Source of the DNA: Sipunculus nudus
Taxonomy: Eukaryota; Annelida; Sipuncula; Golfingiida; Sipunculidae
NCBI GenBank assembly: GCA_026874595.1
Contig: CM049306.1
Span: 12,297,019 to 12,361,018, forward strand
Reading direction: 5' to 3'
Length of the DNA stretch: 64,000 bases
Shown here: positions 42,973 to 58,290 of the stretch, piece by piece
How the letters are laid out: the number at the start of each line of letters is the position of its first letter
Numbering within the stretch: the stretch's first letter is position 1
Program-made: the position numbers and the translations under genes
Notes under the pieces: generated by a model
What the model saw: the letters and a program-made list of their open reading frames with translations, nothing else
What the model was told of the DNA's origin: nothing
Databases searched by the model: none

Positions 42973-45900
42973 CCAGAAATATGGATATACACATAACACA
43001 TAAAACCAGGGATCACGCTTGGCTTCAGGCATGAATACCGGGCTGTGCATGGGTTTCCCATAGTCCATAGCAGTATCGGCAATTTTGTGACGTGAATTAT
43101 TATAACCATCCCCTGCGGTTACACGTTTTGCTTATAAATATTGACATGTGGTATCATGTAGACTGCCTTGGCATTGTCTCAGTGACAGTTCGGCTCCAGC
43201 CATTTGGACTGTGATTTTATGTAATTTGACAAGCGGAACAAGCACATTTGGGCAAATGTAGAACCCTCCCCGGTGTCTTGTTTATATGATGTTGATGATG
43301 ATGTGTTCACCTTACGTTTCATATATTCCAGAAGGAATTCTCATAATGTTATGAAACTTACACTCACTCCAAAACTGGCGTTCCCTGATATTATGCCTTC
43401 TCGCTAAATTTTAGCCTGATAATGTTGCCTCTATGTTAATCTATATGGTACTCATACTTCTCAGTTTCTGTGGCCGACCCTTTCCCGGTTTCACATTCCT
43501 CATAAAAATACACATATCGATTGTCAAAGATATGGCAAATTGTAACATGTCAGAAGTCGGAAATATTTTTGTGCAGTACAATATATAAACCTAAAAAATA
43601 TTAAATACGCACATGTAAGAACTCTTAAATCTCTAGCCAGTGAACTCACCTTATCATGAAGCAGAATAGCACTAGCAAATGAAGAGCACTTTATAAAAGT
43701 TTGAATAGAAGATAACAGTTCCATATACCGGGAAGGTTTCTCTACGAAACTCTTGTATGTTCAGGCAAAGAAACAAATGGCACGAGATAATGCACACAGT
43801 ATTGTAAATGTTTAACGTTATCGAACACATCATACATTACTTTAAAAGAACATGCGCCAGATACAAGACTACAATGTGGCAGATCCAGTAAACTCCATTT
43901 GTATTACATTGCAGGTCCACAGATAAATTCTAGTTAATTAAGGTTTCTCTGTATAAAATTAAATGAAAAATCTTCCACCGGCGGTGTCCATTTTACCCAA
44001 TCTCACCTTAAAGATAAATTTCCTTCAGCAAAATGATACATTGGTTAAAACTGGAGTCGAGAATAAAATGTTCCTGATAGAAAAAAATATTACATAAAAA
44101 CCCTAAAAAATAGCACCTTCCCCTGGTATAGAGCTTGGGGTAAGATATATCAAATGCTTGAACTGCTATTAGTGTAGTGTAATTGTTACTTTTCCAGGTC
44201 ATTTCATAACTATTACTTATCTGACATTTTGCTAGCGTTTTTCACACTATATGGACCCAGAAAAGTAACAGATTTTAACCGAAATCTACACTTATTGCAA
44301 TTCAAGCGCCTGTGAATATATAAAGGAATATTTATCAGCGCATGCATGCATAGTAAAAACATTCCCTCATATTAAATTCTTATGTTATTGTTTGTATTTT
44401 TTTTAATTTGATATATGTTCATCATAAAGAATAAAATAACCAGGAAGGACTTCTTCTTTTTTAAGCTATTCTAAATTTGACCATGGTAAAACTTGCATGG
44501 TTATAACAGTCTGGCTGCCAAGGTACCCATTCGTTTAAGACATTCATGAATATTCATAGATGGAAACTTAGTGTGCTTGAACGGGTAGGGTGATTACTCT
44601 GCCTTGAGTCAGGCTGATCAGACATGTGGACCATAATAATATATGAGAGTCGGCCATAAAAGGTGGCCTTTTTTAATTGGCTTTTACAAGAAAAACATAT
44701 AAGCGCATGTCAAATTGATGACTGAGTGATTCAGAAGGAATATGGAAAATATTTTGTCATGGTAATCAAAATTTCGATTAAATACCCTTTTTAACAAAGT
44801 AAGTAATTAGAAAATCGTCAATATCAACAGTCATATCTTAGCCTCGAAGGTAAATAGGTTAATATAATGTGTATACATGAAATATAATATAAAATATAAT
44901 AGTGTCTGCCAAGATTTTGTTATGAAAAAAGTTACTTATGTCATTACATGTGGTGATAAACTTGTTTCGGATGCGATCAGTGGAGCGTAGGAAATCATAA
45001 ACACACCATCCTACCCTATTTGTTATTCACTTTACTTAAACTTCCTCCGTTCATTGCATGGTAATTATGTACAATGCCCTTTCAACATAAATGAACAGAA
45101 TTTTTCTTTTTCTAATATAACACGTCAGTAGAAATACACCACCTTCCAGCGTTTGCGATAAATAGTGTTTATAATGGAACAGCTGGAAATGAAAACAATA
45201 TTAAATTGATTGCAAAATTACATTTGCGAAACAATTTATGTTTTTGTCACGTTAGTCTAATAAACTTTAAGTTAAAGGGATGCCAGTGATGAAATTGATA
45301 ATGCGAAAAATTACTTTTAGCCGACTTCACAAAAACAAACTAGTGATAATTAGGGTAATCAATTGTTCGTGGGGGGCGGCCATACGAAAAAAAACAACCT
45401 TAAGAGAATTTTAACATACGCTCTTGCAGCCGCTCTGAAATCGGAAATTTCTTGAAGAATAAGCTTAGGTTTAGTCCCAGGGGAAATCAAGTCAACAAGA
45501 GTGACTAGTTTTCCCCTAACAGCAATCACTGATACTCCCAAACTCATTAAAGACTCGTTATTACCTCATATACTTGATGGGTGAAAAAAAAGAAAGCAGC
45601 AGAAATGTCATAAGACATTAACACCTCCTACATTCATTCAAATCTACAACTCTATAGGTGGACTGGTTCACAGTTTGCAAGATATTGACTTGGAAATTAT
45701 GACTACTACAGCGCGAGTCCCGGTGGTATTCAGTTACAGAACTGCACGGATAATATGTACCATGCCAGCGGAAATGTATCCTTGTAATATTACCGTTAAT
45801 GCAAAACACATTGAGGGAAGTGAACTAAATATATTGTTGAAAGAGTACCAGGTCTTATACATATAATACAAATTATATGGCAAAACGTGTTTAGTCCGAC

Positions 45901-46819
45901 TGGGCAATACTCCAACATTCTGGGTTAGGGCCTATAGTTTGCATATTATGTTGATTATATCATTCCCGTCAAAGAGGCCTCGCAAATACGGCGAGATTCC
46001 TGTTATTTGGAATTGCAACTATTTCATCACAGTCTTTCATAACAGACTTGCGATAAAAAACTGCCTCAGCATATTTCTCGCAACACCAAATCTGATCCTT
46101 GATTAGTCTCGGCTTGTCTCAGGTTAAATGTAATATCGGGAGTCCGAGTACGTCCACATGATAAGGAAGAGGAGAGAAAGAGACAAACAGACAGACTGAC
46201 AGACAGAGTATAATATCGAAATGGTTATGAATTCTAAAGAACAGTGTATAATAATGTCAATTGAACATTTATTTCTGTACAGCTAGACAATTACATAGTT
46301 CAAATAATAACACGTTCCTCGCCCTGTGACTGTTATTCTGCCTGTTGACGCTCATCTGTTTAACGGCAGACAGCTGCCAGAAATTCTTCCAGTAAGGTAT
46401 TTCTGTAAAAATTGAATATATTCCTTAACAGTTTTCAAATGTTTAAACAATTAACACAAACTATGTGAACACAAAAAACGTTGAAAAGAGCACTGAAATT
46501 ATTTTTTATATTTTTTTTATTCTTTTTACAATTTACGTGAAATAATTGTTATTATATAACTTTGTTTTTCCGAGAGCCTTTATAGTCATCTGATGCCTTT
46601 GATTGTTCGATTATTAATTTACTGTATATCATGTATTATATCTACTCTTTTATTGTACTAATGTCCTATGTCAATTACATCGTATGTTTTAAATGGTAGC
46701 TGGACCCCATTGAAATAAATTCGAATTAAATAAAATTTAATAAACGGTCTTAACTTTACGACCAAAATGTAGCTGGGTTACCATCTACAGTTATATGCTA
46801 CAACTAAAGGACTGTGAAC
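42973..46819. other. Unassigned AT-rich DNA left of satellite B
   Basis: No frame above about 69 codons and no domain. A short (GACA)n-like tract (GACAAACAGACAGACTGACA) lies at about 46,181-46,207. There are several poly(T) runs. Nothing else supported. Confidence 0.45.
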
Positions 46820-49800
46820 TAGAGATCATATACACGTTCAAGAAAGATCAAGAAAGTAGTTTAAAATAGAGATCATATACACGTGCAAGAAAGATCAAGA
46901 AAGTAGTTTAAAATAGAGATCATATACACGTGCAAGAAAGATCAAGAAAGTAGTTTAAAATAGAGTTCATATAAGCGTGCAAGAAAGATAAAAAAGTAGT
47001 TTAAGATAGAGATCATATACACGTTCAAGAACGATCAAGAAAGGAGTTTAAAATAGAGATCATATACACGTGCAAGAAAGATCAAGAAAGTAGTTTAAAA
47101 TAGAGATCATATACACGTGCAAGAAAGATCAGGAAAGTAGTTTGAAATAGAGATCATATACACGTGCAAGAAAGATCAAGAAAGTAGTTTAAAATAGAGA
47201 TCTATACACATGCAAGAAAGATCAAGAAAGTAGTTTAAAATAGAGATCATATACACGTGCAAGAAAGACCAAGAAAGGAGTATGAAATAGAGACCATAAA
47301 CGCGTGCAAGAAAGATCAAGAAAGCAGTTTAAAATAGATATCATATACACGTGCAAAATAGATCAAGAAAGAAGTTTAAAATAGAGATCATATACACGTT
47401 CAAGAAAGATCAAGAAAGTAGTTTAAAATAGAGATCATATACACGTTCAAGAGAGATCAAGAAAGTAGTTTAAAAAGGGAGATCATATACGCGTGCAAGA
47501 AAGATAAAGAAAGGAGATTAAAATAGAGATCATATACAAGTTCAAGAAAGATCAAGAAAGAAGTTTAAAATAGAGATCATATATACGTTCAAGAAAGATC
47601 AAGAAAAAAGTTTAAAATAGAGATCATATACAGGTGCAAGAAAGATCAAGATAGTAGTTTAAAATAGAGATCATATACTCGTGGAAGAAAGCCAAGAAAG
47701 GAGTATGAAATAGAGACCATATACGCGTGCAAGAAAGATCAAGAAAGGAGTTTAAAATAGAATTCATATAAGCGTGCAAGAAAGATCAAGAAAGTAGTTT
47801 AAAATAGAGATCATATACGCGTGGAAGAAAGACTAAGAAAGGAGTATGAAATAGAGACCATATACGCGTGCAAGAAAGATCAAGAAAGGAGTTTAAAATA
47901 GAGATCATATACACGTTCAAGAAAGATCAAGAAAGGAGTTTAAAATAGAGATCATATACACGTGCAAGAAAGATCAAGAAAGTAGTTTAAAATAGAGATC
48001 ATATACACGTGCAAGAAAGATCAGGAAAGTAGTTTAAGTAGAGATCATATACACGTGCAAGAAAGATCAAGAAAGTAGTTTAAAATAGAGATCTATACAC
48101 ATGCAAGAAAGATCAAGAAAGTAGTTTAAAATAGAGATCATATACACGTGCAAGAAAGATCAAGAAAGTTGTTTAAAATAGAGTTCATATAAGCGTGCAA
48201 GAAAGATCAAGAAAGTAGTTTAAAATAGAGATCATATCCGCGTGCAAGAAAGACCAAGAAAGGAGTATGAAATAGAGACCATAAACGCGTGCAAGAAAGA
48301 TCAAGAAAGCAGTTTAAAATAGATATCATATACACGTGCAAGAAAGATCAAGAAAGTAGTTTAAAATAGAGATCATATACACGTTCAAGAAAGATCAAGA
48401 AAGTAGTTTAAAAAGGGAGATCATATACGCGTGCAAGAAAGATAAAGAAAGGAGATTAAAATAGAGATCATATACACGTTCAAGAAAGATCAAGAAAGAA
48501 GTTTAAAATAGAGATCATATATACGTTCAAGAAAGATCAAGAAAAAAGTTTAAAATAGAGATCATATACAGGTGCAAGAAAGATCAAGAAAGTAGTTTAA
48601 AATAGAGATCATATACTCGTGGAAGAAAGCCAAGAAAGGAGTATGAAATAGAGACCATATACGCGTGCAAGAAAGATCAAGAAAGGAGTTTGAAATAGAG
48701 ATCATATACGCGTGCAAGAAAGATCAAGAAAGTAGTTTAAAATAGAATTCATATAAGCGTGCAAGAAAGATCAAGAAAGTAGTTTAAAATAGAGATCATA
48801 TACTCGTGGAAGAAAGACTAAGAAAGGAGTATGAAATAGAGACCATATACGCGTGCAAGAAAGATCAAGAAAGGAGTTTAAAATAGAGATCATATATGCG
48901 TTCAAGAAAGATCAAGAAAAAAGTTTAAAATAGAGATCATATACAGGTGCAAGAAAGATCAAGAAAGTAGTTTAAAATACAGATCATATACTCGTGGAAG
49001 AAAGCCAAGAAAGGAGTATGAAATAGAGACCATATACGCGTGCAAGAAAGATCAAGAAAGGAGTTTGAAATAGAGATCATATACACGTTCAAGAAAGATC
49101 AAGAAAGTGGTTTAAAATAGAGATCATATACACGTTCAAGAAAGATCAAGAAAGTAGTTTAAAATAGAGATCATATACATGTTCAAAAAAGATCAAGAAA
49201 GGAGTATGAAATAGAGACCATATACGCGTGCAAGAAAGATCAAGAAAGTAGTTTAAAATAGAGATCATATAAACGTGGAAGAAAGACTAAGAAAGGAGTA
49301 TGAAACAGAGACCATATACGCGTGCAAGAAAGATCAAGAAAGTAGTTTAAAATAGAGACCATATACGCGTGCAAGAAAGATCAAGAAAGGAGTTTAAAAT
49401 AGAGATCATATACGCGTGCAATAAAAGATCAAGTAAGGGGTTTAAAATAGAGATCATATACGCGTGCAAGAAAGATCAAGAAGGTAGTTTAAATTAGAGA
49501 TCATATACGCGTGCAAGAAAGATCAAGTAAGGGGTTTAAAATAGAGATCATATACACGTGCAAGAAAGATCAAGAAAGTAGTTTAAAATAGAAATCATAT
49601 ACACGTGCAAAAAAGATCAAGAAAGTAGTTTAAAACAGAGTTCATATAAGCGTGCAAGAAAGATCAAGAAAGTAGATTAAAATAGAGATCATATACACGT
49701 GCAAGAAAGATCAAGAAAGGAGTATGAAAAAGAGACCATATACACGTGCAAGAAAGATGAAGAACGGGTTTAAAATAGAGATCATATACGCGTACAAGAA

Positions 49801-51240
49801 AGATCAAGAAAGAAGTATGAAATAGAGATCATATATACGTGCAAGAAAGATCAAGAAAGTAGTTTAAAATAGAGATCATATACGCGTGCAAGAAAGATCA
49901 AGAAAGTAGTTTAAAATAGAGATCATATACGCGTGCAAGAAAGATCAAGTAAGGGGTTTAAAATAGATATCATATACACGTGAAAGAAAGATCAAGAAAG
50001 TAGTTTAAAATAGAGATCATACACGAGCAAAAAAGATCAAGAAAGTAGTTTAAAACAGAGCTCATATAAGCGTGCAAGAAAGATCAAGAAAGTAGATTAA
50101 AAAAGAGATCATACACACGTGAAAGAAAGATCAAGAAAGTAGTTTAAAATAGAGATCATATATACGTGCAAGAAAAATCAAGAAAGTAGTTTAAAATAGA
50201 AATCATATACGCGTGCAAGAAAGATCAAGAAAGTAGTTTAAAATAGAGATCATATACGCGTGCAAGAAAGATCAAGTAAGGGGTTTAAAATAGAGATCAT
50301 ACACACGTGAAAGAAAGATCAAGAAAGTAGTTTAAAATAGAGATCATATACACGTGCAAAAAAGATCAAGAAAGTAGTTTAAAACAGAGTTCATATAAGC
50401 GTGCAAGAAAGATCAAGAAAGTAGATTAAAATAGAGATCATATACACGTGCAAGAAAGATCAAGAAAGGAGTATGAAAAAGAAACCATATACACGTGCAA
50501 GAAAGATGAAGAACGGGTTTAAAATAGAGATCATATACGCGTACAAGAAAGATCAAGAAAGAAGTATGAAATAGAGATCATATATACGTGCAAGAAAGAT
50601 AAAAAAAGTAGGTAAAATAGAGATCATATACGCGTGCAAGAAAGATCAAGAAAGTAGTTTAAAATAGAGATCATATACGCGTGCAAGAAAGATCAAGTAA
50701 GGGGTTTAAAATAGAGATCATATACACGTGCAAAAAAGATCAAGAAAGTAGTTTAAAACAGAGTTCATATAAGCGTGCAAGAAAGATCAAGAAAGTAGAT
50801 TAAAATAGAGATCATACACAGGTGCAAGAAAGATCAAGATAGTAGTTTAAAATAGAGATCATATACACGTGCAAGAAAGATCAAGAAAGTAGTTTAAAAT
50901 AGAGTTCATATAAGCGAGCAAGTAAGATCAAGAAAGTAGCTTAAAATAGAGATCATATACTCGTGGAAGAAAGGCCAAGAAAGGAGTATGAAATAGAGAC
51001 CATATACACGTGCAAGAAAGATCAAGAAAGGAGTTTAAAATAGAGATCATATACGCGTGCAAGAAAGATCAAGAAAGGAGTTTAAAATAGAGATCATATA
51101 CACGTTCAATAAAGGTCAAGAAAGTAGTTTGAAATAGAGATCATATACACGTTCAAGAAAAATCAAGAAAGTAGTTTAAAATAGAGATCATATACACGTT
51201 CAAGAAAGATCAAGAAAGTAGTTTAAAATAGAGATCATAT

Positions 51241-54200
51241 ACACGTTCAAGAAAGATCAAGAAAGTAGTTTAAAATAGAAATCATATACACGTTCAAGAA
51301 AGATCAAGAAAGGAGTTTAAAATAGAGATCATATCGGCGTGCAAAAAAGACTAAGAAATGAGTATGAAATAGAGACTATATACGCGTGCAAGAAAGATCA
51401 AGAAAGGTGTTTAAAATAGAGATCATGTACACGTGCAAGAAAGATCAAGAATGAGTTTAAAATAGAGATCATATCCGCGTGCAAAAAAAGACTAAGAAAG
51501 GAGTATGAAATAGAGACTATATATGCGTGCAAGAAAGATCAAGAAAGTAGTTTAAAATAGAGTTCATATAAGCAAGCAAGAAAGATCAAGAAAGTAGCTT
51601 AAAATAGAGATCATATACTCGTGGAAGAAAGGCCAAGAAAGGAGTATGAAATAGAGACCATATACACGTGCAAGAAAGATCAAGAAAGGAGTTTAAAATA
51701 GAGATCATATACGCGTGCAAGAAAGATCAAGAAAGGAGATTAAAAAAGAGATCATATACACGTGCAAGAAAGATCAAGAAAGGAGTATGAAAAAGAGACC
51801 ATATACACGTGCAAGAAAGATGAAGAACGGGTTTAAAATAGAGATCATATACGCGTTCAAGAAAGATCAAGAAAATAGTTTAAAATAGAGATCATATACA
51901 CGTGAAAGAAAGATCAAGAAAGTAGTTTAAAATAGAGATCATATACGCGTGCAAGAAAGATCAAGAAAGTAGTTTAAAATAGAGATCATATACGCGTGCA
52001 AGAAAGATCAAGTAAGGGGTTTAAAATAGAGATCATATACACGTGAAAGAAAGATCAAGAAAGTAGTTTAAAATAGAGATCATATACACGTGCAAAAAAG
52101 ATCAAGAAAGTAGCTTAAAACAGAGTTCATATAAGCGTGCAAGAAAGATCAAGAAAGTAGATTAAAAAAGAGATCATACACACGTGAAAGAAAGATCAAG
52201 AAAGTAGTTTAAAATAGAGATCATATACATGTGCAAAAAAGATCAAGAAAGTAGTTTACATCAGAGTTCATATAAGCGTGCAAGAAAGATCAAGAAAGTA
52301 GATTAAATTAGAGATCATACACACGTGCAAGAAAGATCAAGATAGTAGTTTAAAATAGAGATCATATACAGGTGCAAGAAAGATCAAGAAAGTAGTTTAA
52401 AATAGAGTTCATATAAGCGAGCAAGTAAGATCAAGAAAGTAGCTTAAAATAGAGATCATATACTCGTGGAAGAAAGGCCAAGAAAGGAGTATGAAATAGA
52501 GACCATATACACGTGCAAGAAAGATCAAGAAAGGAGTTTAAAATAGAGATCATATACGCGTCCAAGAAAGATCAAGAAAGGAGTTTAAAATAGAGATCAT
52601 ATACACGTTCAAGAAAGGTCATGAAAGTAGTTTGAAATAGAGATCATATACACGTTCAAGAAAAATCAAGAAAGTAGTTTAAAATAGAGATCATATACAC
52701 GTTCAAGAAAGATCAAGAAAGTAGTTTAAAATAGAGATCATATACACGTTCAAGAAAGATCAAGAAAGTAGTTTAAAATAGAGATCATGTACACGTGCAA
52801 GAAAGATCAAGAATGAGTTTAAAATAGAGATCATATCCGCGTGCAAAAAAGACTAAGAAAGGAGTATGAAATAGAGACTATATACGCGTGCAAGAAAGAT
52901 CAAGAAAGTAGTTGAAAATAGAGTTCATACAAGCGTGGAAGAAAGATCAAGTAAGGGGTTTAAAATAGAGATCATATACACGTGCAAGAAAGATCAAGAA
53001 AGTAGTTTAAAATAGAGATTATATACACGTGCAAAAAAGATCAAGAAAGTAGTTTAAAACAGAGTTCATATAAGCGTGCAAGAAAGATCAAGAAAGTTGA
53101 TTAAAATAGAGATCATATACACGTGCAAGAAAGATCAAGAAAGGAGTATGAAAAAGAGACCATATAAACGTGCAAGAAAGATGAAGAACGGGTTTAAGAT
53201 AGAGATCATATACGCGTACAAGAAAGATCAAGAAAGAAGTATGAAATAGAGATCATATATACGTGCAAGAAAGATAAAAAAGTAGGTAAAATAGAGATCA
53301 TATACGCGTGCAAAAAAAGATCAAGAAAGTAGTTTAAAATAGAGATCATATACGCGTGCAAGAAAGATCAAGTAAGAGGTTTAAAATAGAGATCATATAC
53401 ACGTTCAAGAAAGATCAAGAAAGTAGTTTAAAATAGAGATCATATACACGTGCAAAAAAGATCAAGAAAGTAGTTTAAAACAGAGTTCATATAAGCGTGC
53501 AAGAAAGATCAAGAAAGTAGATTAAAAAAGAGATAATGCACACGTGAAAGAAAGATCAAGAAAGTAGTTTAAAATAGAGATCATATACATGTGCAAAAAA
53601 GATCAAGAAAGTAGTATAAAATAGAGTTCATATAAGCGAGCAAGAAAGATCAAGAAAGTAGATTAAAATAGAGATCATACACACGTTCAAGAAAGATCAA
53701 GAAAGTAGTTTAAAATAGAAATCATATACACGTTCAAGAAAGATCAAGAAAGGAGTTTAAAATAGAGATCATATCGGCGTGCAAAAAAGACTAAGAAATG
53801 AGTATGAAATAGAGACTATATACGCGTGCAAGAAAGATCAAGAAAGGTGTTTAAAATAGAGATCATGTACACGTGCAAGAAAGATCAAGAATGAGTTTAA
53901 AATAGAGATCATATCCGCGTGCAAAAAAAGACTAAGAAAGGAGTATGAAATAGAGACTATATATGCGTGCAAGAAAGATCAAGAAAGTAGTTTAAAATAG
54001 AGTTCATATAAGCAAGCAAGAAAGATCAAGAAAGTAGCTTAAAATAGAGATCATATACTCGTGGAAGAAAGGCCAAGAAAGGAGTATGAAATAGAGACCA
54101 TATACACGTGCAAGAAAGATCAAGAAAGGAGTTTAAAATAGAGATCATATACGCGTGCAAGAAAGATCAAGAAAGGAGATTAAAAAAGAGATCATATACA

Positions 54201-56120
54201 CGTGCAAGAAAGATCAAGAAAGGAGTATGAAAAAGAGACCATATACACGTGCAAGAAAGATGAAGAACGGGTTTAAAATAGAGATCATATACGCGTTCAA
54301 GAAAGATCAAGAAAATAGTTTAAAATAGAGATCATATACACGTGAAAGAAAGATCAAGAAAGTAGTTTAAAATAGAGATCATATACGCGTGCAAGAAAGA
54401 TCAAGAAAGTAGTTTAAAATAGAGATCATATACGCGTGCAAGAAAGATCAAGTAAGGGGTTTAAAATAGAGATCATATACACGTGAAAGAAAGATCAAGA
54501 AAGTAGTTTAAAATAGAGATCATATACACGTGCAAAAAAGATCAAGAAAGTAGCTTAAAACAGAGTTCATATAAGCGTGCAAGAAAGATCAAGAAAGTAG
54601 ATTAAAAAAGAGATCATACACACGTGAAAGAAAGATCAAGAAAGTAGTTTAAAATAGAGATCATATACATGTGCAAAAAAGATCAAGAAAGTAGTTTACA
54701 TCAGAGTTCATATAAGCGTGCAAGAAAGATCAAGAAAGTAGATTAAATTAGAGATCATACACACGTGCAAGAAAGATCAAGATAGTAGTTTAAAATAGAG
54801 ATCATATACAGGTGCAAGAAAGAGCAAGAAAGTAGTTTAAAATAGAGTTCATATAAGCGAGCAAGTAAGATCAAGAAAGTAGCTTAAAATAGAGATCATA
54901 TACTCGTGGAAGAAAGGCCAAGAAAGGAGTATGAAATAGAGACCATATACACGTGCAAGAAAGATCAAGAAAGGAGTTTAAAATAGAGATCATATACGCG
55001 TGCAAGAAAGATCAAGAAAGGAGTTTAAAATAGAGATCATATACACGTTCAAGAAAGGTCATGAAAGTAGTTTGAAATAGAGATCATATACACGTTCAAG
55101 AAAAATCAAGAAAGTAGTTTAAAATAGAGATCATATACACGTTCAAGAAAGATCAAGAAAGTAGTTTAAAATAGAGATCATATACACGTTCAAGAAAGAT
55201 CAAGAAAGTAGTTTAAAATAGAGATCATGTACACGTGCAAGAAAGATCAAGAATGAGTTTAAAATAGAGATCATATCCGCGTGCAAAAAAGACTAAGAAA
55301 GGAGTATGAAATAGAGACTATATACGCGTGCAAGAAAGATCAAGAAAGTAGTTGAAAATAGAGTTCATACAAGCGTGGAAGAAAGATCAAGTAAGGGGTT
55401 TAAAATAGAGATCATATACACGTGCAAGAAAGATCAAGAAAGTAGTTTAAAATAGAGATTATATACACGTGCAAAAAAGATCAAGAAAGTAGTTTAAAAC
55501 AGAGTTCATATAAGCGTGCAAGAAAGATCAAGAAAGTTGATTAAAATAGAGATCATATACACGTGCAAGAAAGATCAAGAAAGGAGTATGAAAAAGAGAC
55601 CATATAAACGTGCAAGAAAGATGAAGAACGGGTTTAAGATAGAGATCATATACGCGTACAAGAAAGATCAAGAAAGAAGTATGAAATAGAGATCATATAT
55701 ACGTGCAAGAAAGATAAAAAAGTAGGTAAAATAGAGATCATATACGCGTGCAAAAAAAGATCAAGAAAGTAGTTTAAAATAGAGATCATATACGCGTGCA
55801 AGAAAGATCAAGTAAGGGGTTTAAAATAGAGATCATATACACGTTCAAGAAAGATCAAGAAAGTAGTTTAAAATAGAGATCATATACACGTGCAAAAAAG
55901 ATCAAGAAAGTAGTTTAAAACAGAGTTCATATAAGCGTGCAAGAAAGATCAAGAAAGTAGATTAAAAAAGAGATAATGCACACGTGAAAGAAAGATCAAG
56001 AAAGTAGTTTAAAATAGAGATCATATACATGTGCAAAAAAGATCAAGAAAGTAGTTTAAAATAGAGTTCATATAAGCGAGCAAGAAAGATCAAGAAAGTA
56101 GATTAAAATAGAGATCATAC
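51241..56120. repeat. Higher-order repeat in satellite B: two ~2,440-bp copies
   Basis: Marker variants recur with a constant offset of 2,440 bp: ATATCGGCGT at 51,331 and 53,771; TAAGCAAGCAAG near 51,568 and 54,008; AGTAGGTAAA at 53,281 and 55,721; AGATAATGCA near 53,531 and 55,971. Copy 1 is about 51,241-53,680 and copy 2 about 53,681-56,120. The copies differ at only a few bases where I compared them, so the duplication is recent. An older partial copy precedes them (TAAGCGAGCAAGTAAG at 50,911, 1,503 bp before the one at 52,414). Confidence 0.85.
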
Positions 56121-56640
56121 ATACGTGCAAGAAAGATCAAGAAAGTAGTTTAAAATAGAGATCATATACACGTGCAAGAAAGATCAAGAAAGTAGTTTAA
56201 AATAAAGACCATATACACGTGCAAGAAAGATCAAGAAAGTAGTTTAAAAAAGAGTTCATATAAGCGAGCAAGAAAGATCAAGAAAGTAGCTTAAAATAGA
56301 GATCATATACTCGTGGAAGAAAGGCCAAGAAAGGAGTATGAAATAGAGACCATATACACGTGCAAGAAAGATCAAGAAAGGAGTTTAAAATAGAGATCAT
56401 ATACGCGTGAAAGAAAGATCAAGAAAGTAGTTTAAAATAGAGACCATATACACGTGCAAGAAAGATAAAGAAAGTAGTTTAAAATAGAGTTCATATAAGC
56501 GAGCAAGAAAGATCAAGAAAGTAGGTTAAAATAGAGATCATATACTCGTGGAAGAAAGGCCAAGAAAGGAGTTTGAAATAGAGACCATATACACGTGCAA
56601 GAAAGATCAAGAAAGGAGTTTAAAATAGAGATCATATACG

Positions 56641-58290
56641 CGTGCAAGAAAGATCAAGAAAGGAGTTTAAAATAGAGATCATATACACGTTCAAGAAAGA
56701 TCAAGAAAGGAGTTTAAAATAGAGATCATATACACGTTCAAGAAAGACCAAGAAAGGAGTATGCAATAGAGACCATATACGCGTGCAAGAAAGATCAAGA
56801 AAGTAGTTAAAAATAGAGTTCATATAAGCGTGCAAGAAAGATGAAGAAACGGGTTTAAAATAGAGATCATATAAGCGTACAAGAAAGATCAAGAAAGGAG
56901 TATGAAATAGTGATCATATATACGTGCAAGAAAGATCAAGGAAGTAGATTAAAATAGAGATCATATACACGTGCAAGAAAGATCAAGAAAGTACTTGAAA
57001 ATAGAGATCTTATACACGTGCCAGGAAGATCAAGAAAGTAGTTTAAAATAGAGATCAAGAAAGATCAAGAAAGGAGTTTAAAATAGAGATCATATACGCG
57101 TGCAAAAAAGATCAATAAAGGAGTTTAAAATAGAGATCATATACACGTGCAAGAAAGATCAAGAAAGTAGTTTAAAATAGAGTTCATATAAGCGTGCAAG
57201 AAAGATCAAGAAAGTAGATTAAAATAGAGATCATATACACCTGCCAGGAAGATCAAGAAAGTAGTTTAAAATAGAGATAAAGAAAGATCAAGAAAGGAGT
57301 TTAATTTGGGATCATATACGCGTGCAAGAAAGATCAAGAAAGTAGTTTAAAATAGAGATCATATACGCGTGCAAGAAAAATCAAGAATGGAGTTTAAAAT
57401 AGAGATCATATAAGCGTGCAAGAAAGATCAAGAAAGTAGTTTAAAATAGAGATCATATACGCGTGCAAGAAAGATCAAGAAAGGAGTTTAAAATAGAGAT
57501 CATATACACGTTCAAGAAAGATCAAGAAAGGAGTTTAAAATAGAGATCATATACACGTTCAAGAAAGACCAAGAAAGGAGTATTCAATAGAGACCATATA
57601 CGCGTGCAAGAAAGATCAAGAAAGTAGTTAAAAATAGAGTTCATATAAGCGTGCAAGAAAGATGAAGAAACGGGTTTAAAATAGAGATCATATAAGCGTA
57701 CAAGAAAGATCAAGAAAGGAGTATGAAATAGTGATCATATATACGTGCAAGAAAGATCAAGGAAGTAGATTAAAATAGAGATCATATACACGTGCAAGAA
57801 AGATCAAGAAAGTACTTGAAAATAGAGATCTTATACACGTGCCAGGAAGATCAAGAAAGTAGTTTAAAATAGAGATCAAGAAAGATCAAGAAAGAAGTTT
57901 AAAATAGAGATCATATACGCGTGCAAGAAAGATCAATAAAGGAGTTTAAAATAGAGATCATATACACGTGCAAGAAAGATCAAGAAAGTAGTTTAAAATA
58001 GAGTTCATATAAGCGTGCAAGAAAGATCAAGAAAGTAGATTAAAATAGAGATCATATACACCTGCCAGGAATCAAGAAAGTAGTTTAAAATAGAGATAAA
58101 GAAAGATCAAGAAAGGAGTTTAATTTGGGATCATATACGCGTGCAAGAAAGATCAAGAAAGTAGTTTAAAATAGAGATCATATACGCGTGCAAGAAAAAT
58201 CAAGAATGGAGTTTAAAATAGAGATCATATAAGCGTGCAAGAAAGATCAAGAAAGTAGTTTAAAATAGAAATCATATACACGTGCAAGAA
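56641..58290. repeat. Higher-order repeat in satellite B: two 821-bp copies
   Basis: The block at about 56,641-57,461 is repeated at 57,462-58,282. Both contain an AAGACCAAGAAAGGAGTAT monomer, an unusually short GATCAAGAAAGATCAAG junction, an ACACCTGCCAGGA variant (57,238 and 58,059) and TTTAATTTGGGATC. The second copy has lost a few bases after CCAGGA. Confidence 0.8.

Noticed and set aside
56701..57713. Two nearly identical 63-codon minus frames in satellite B
   Set aside because: They are the same stretch of the 821-bp higher-order repeat and contain only satellite monomers.
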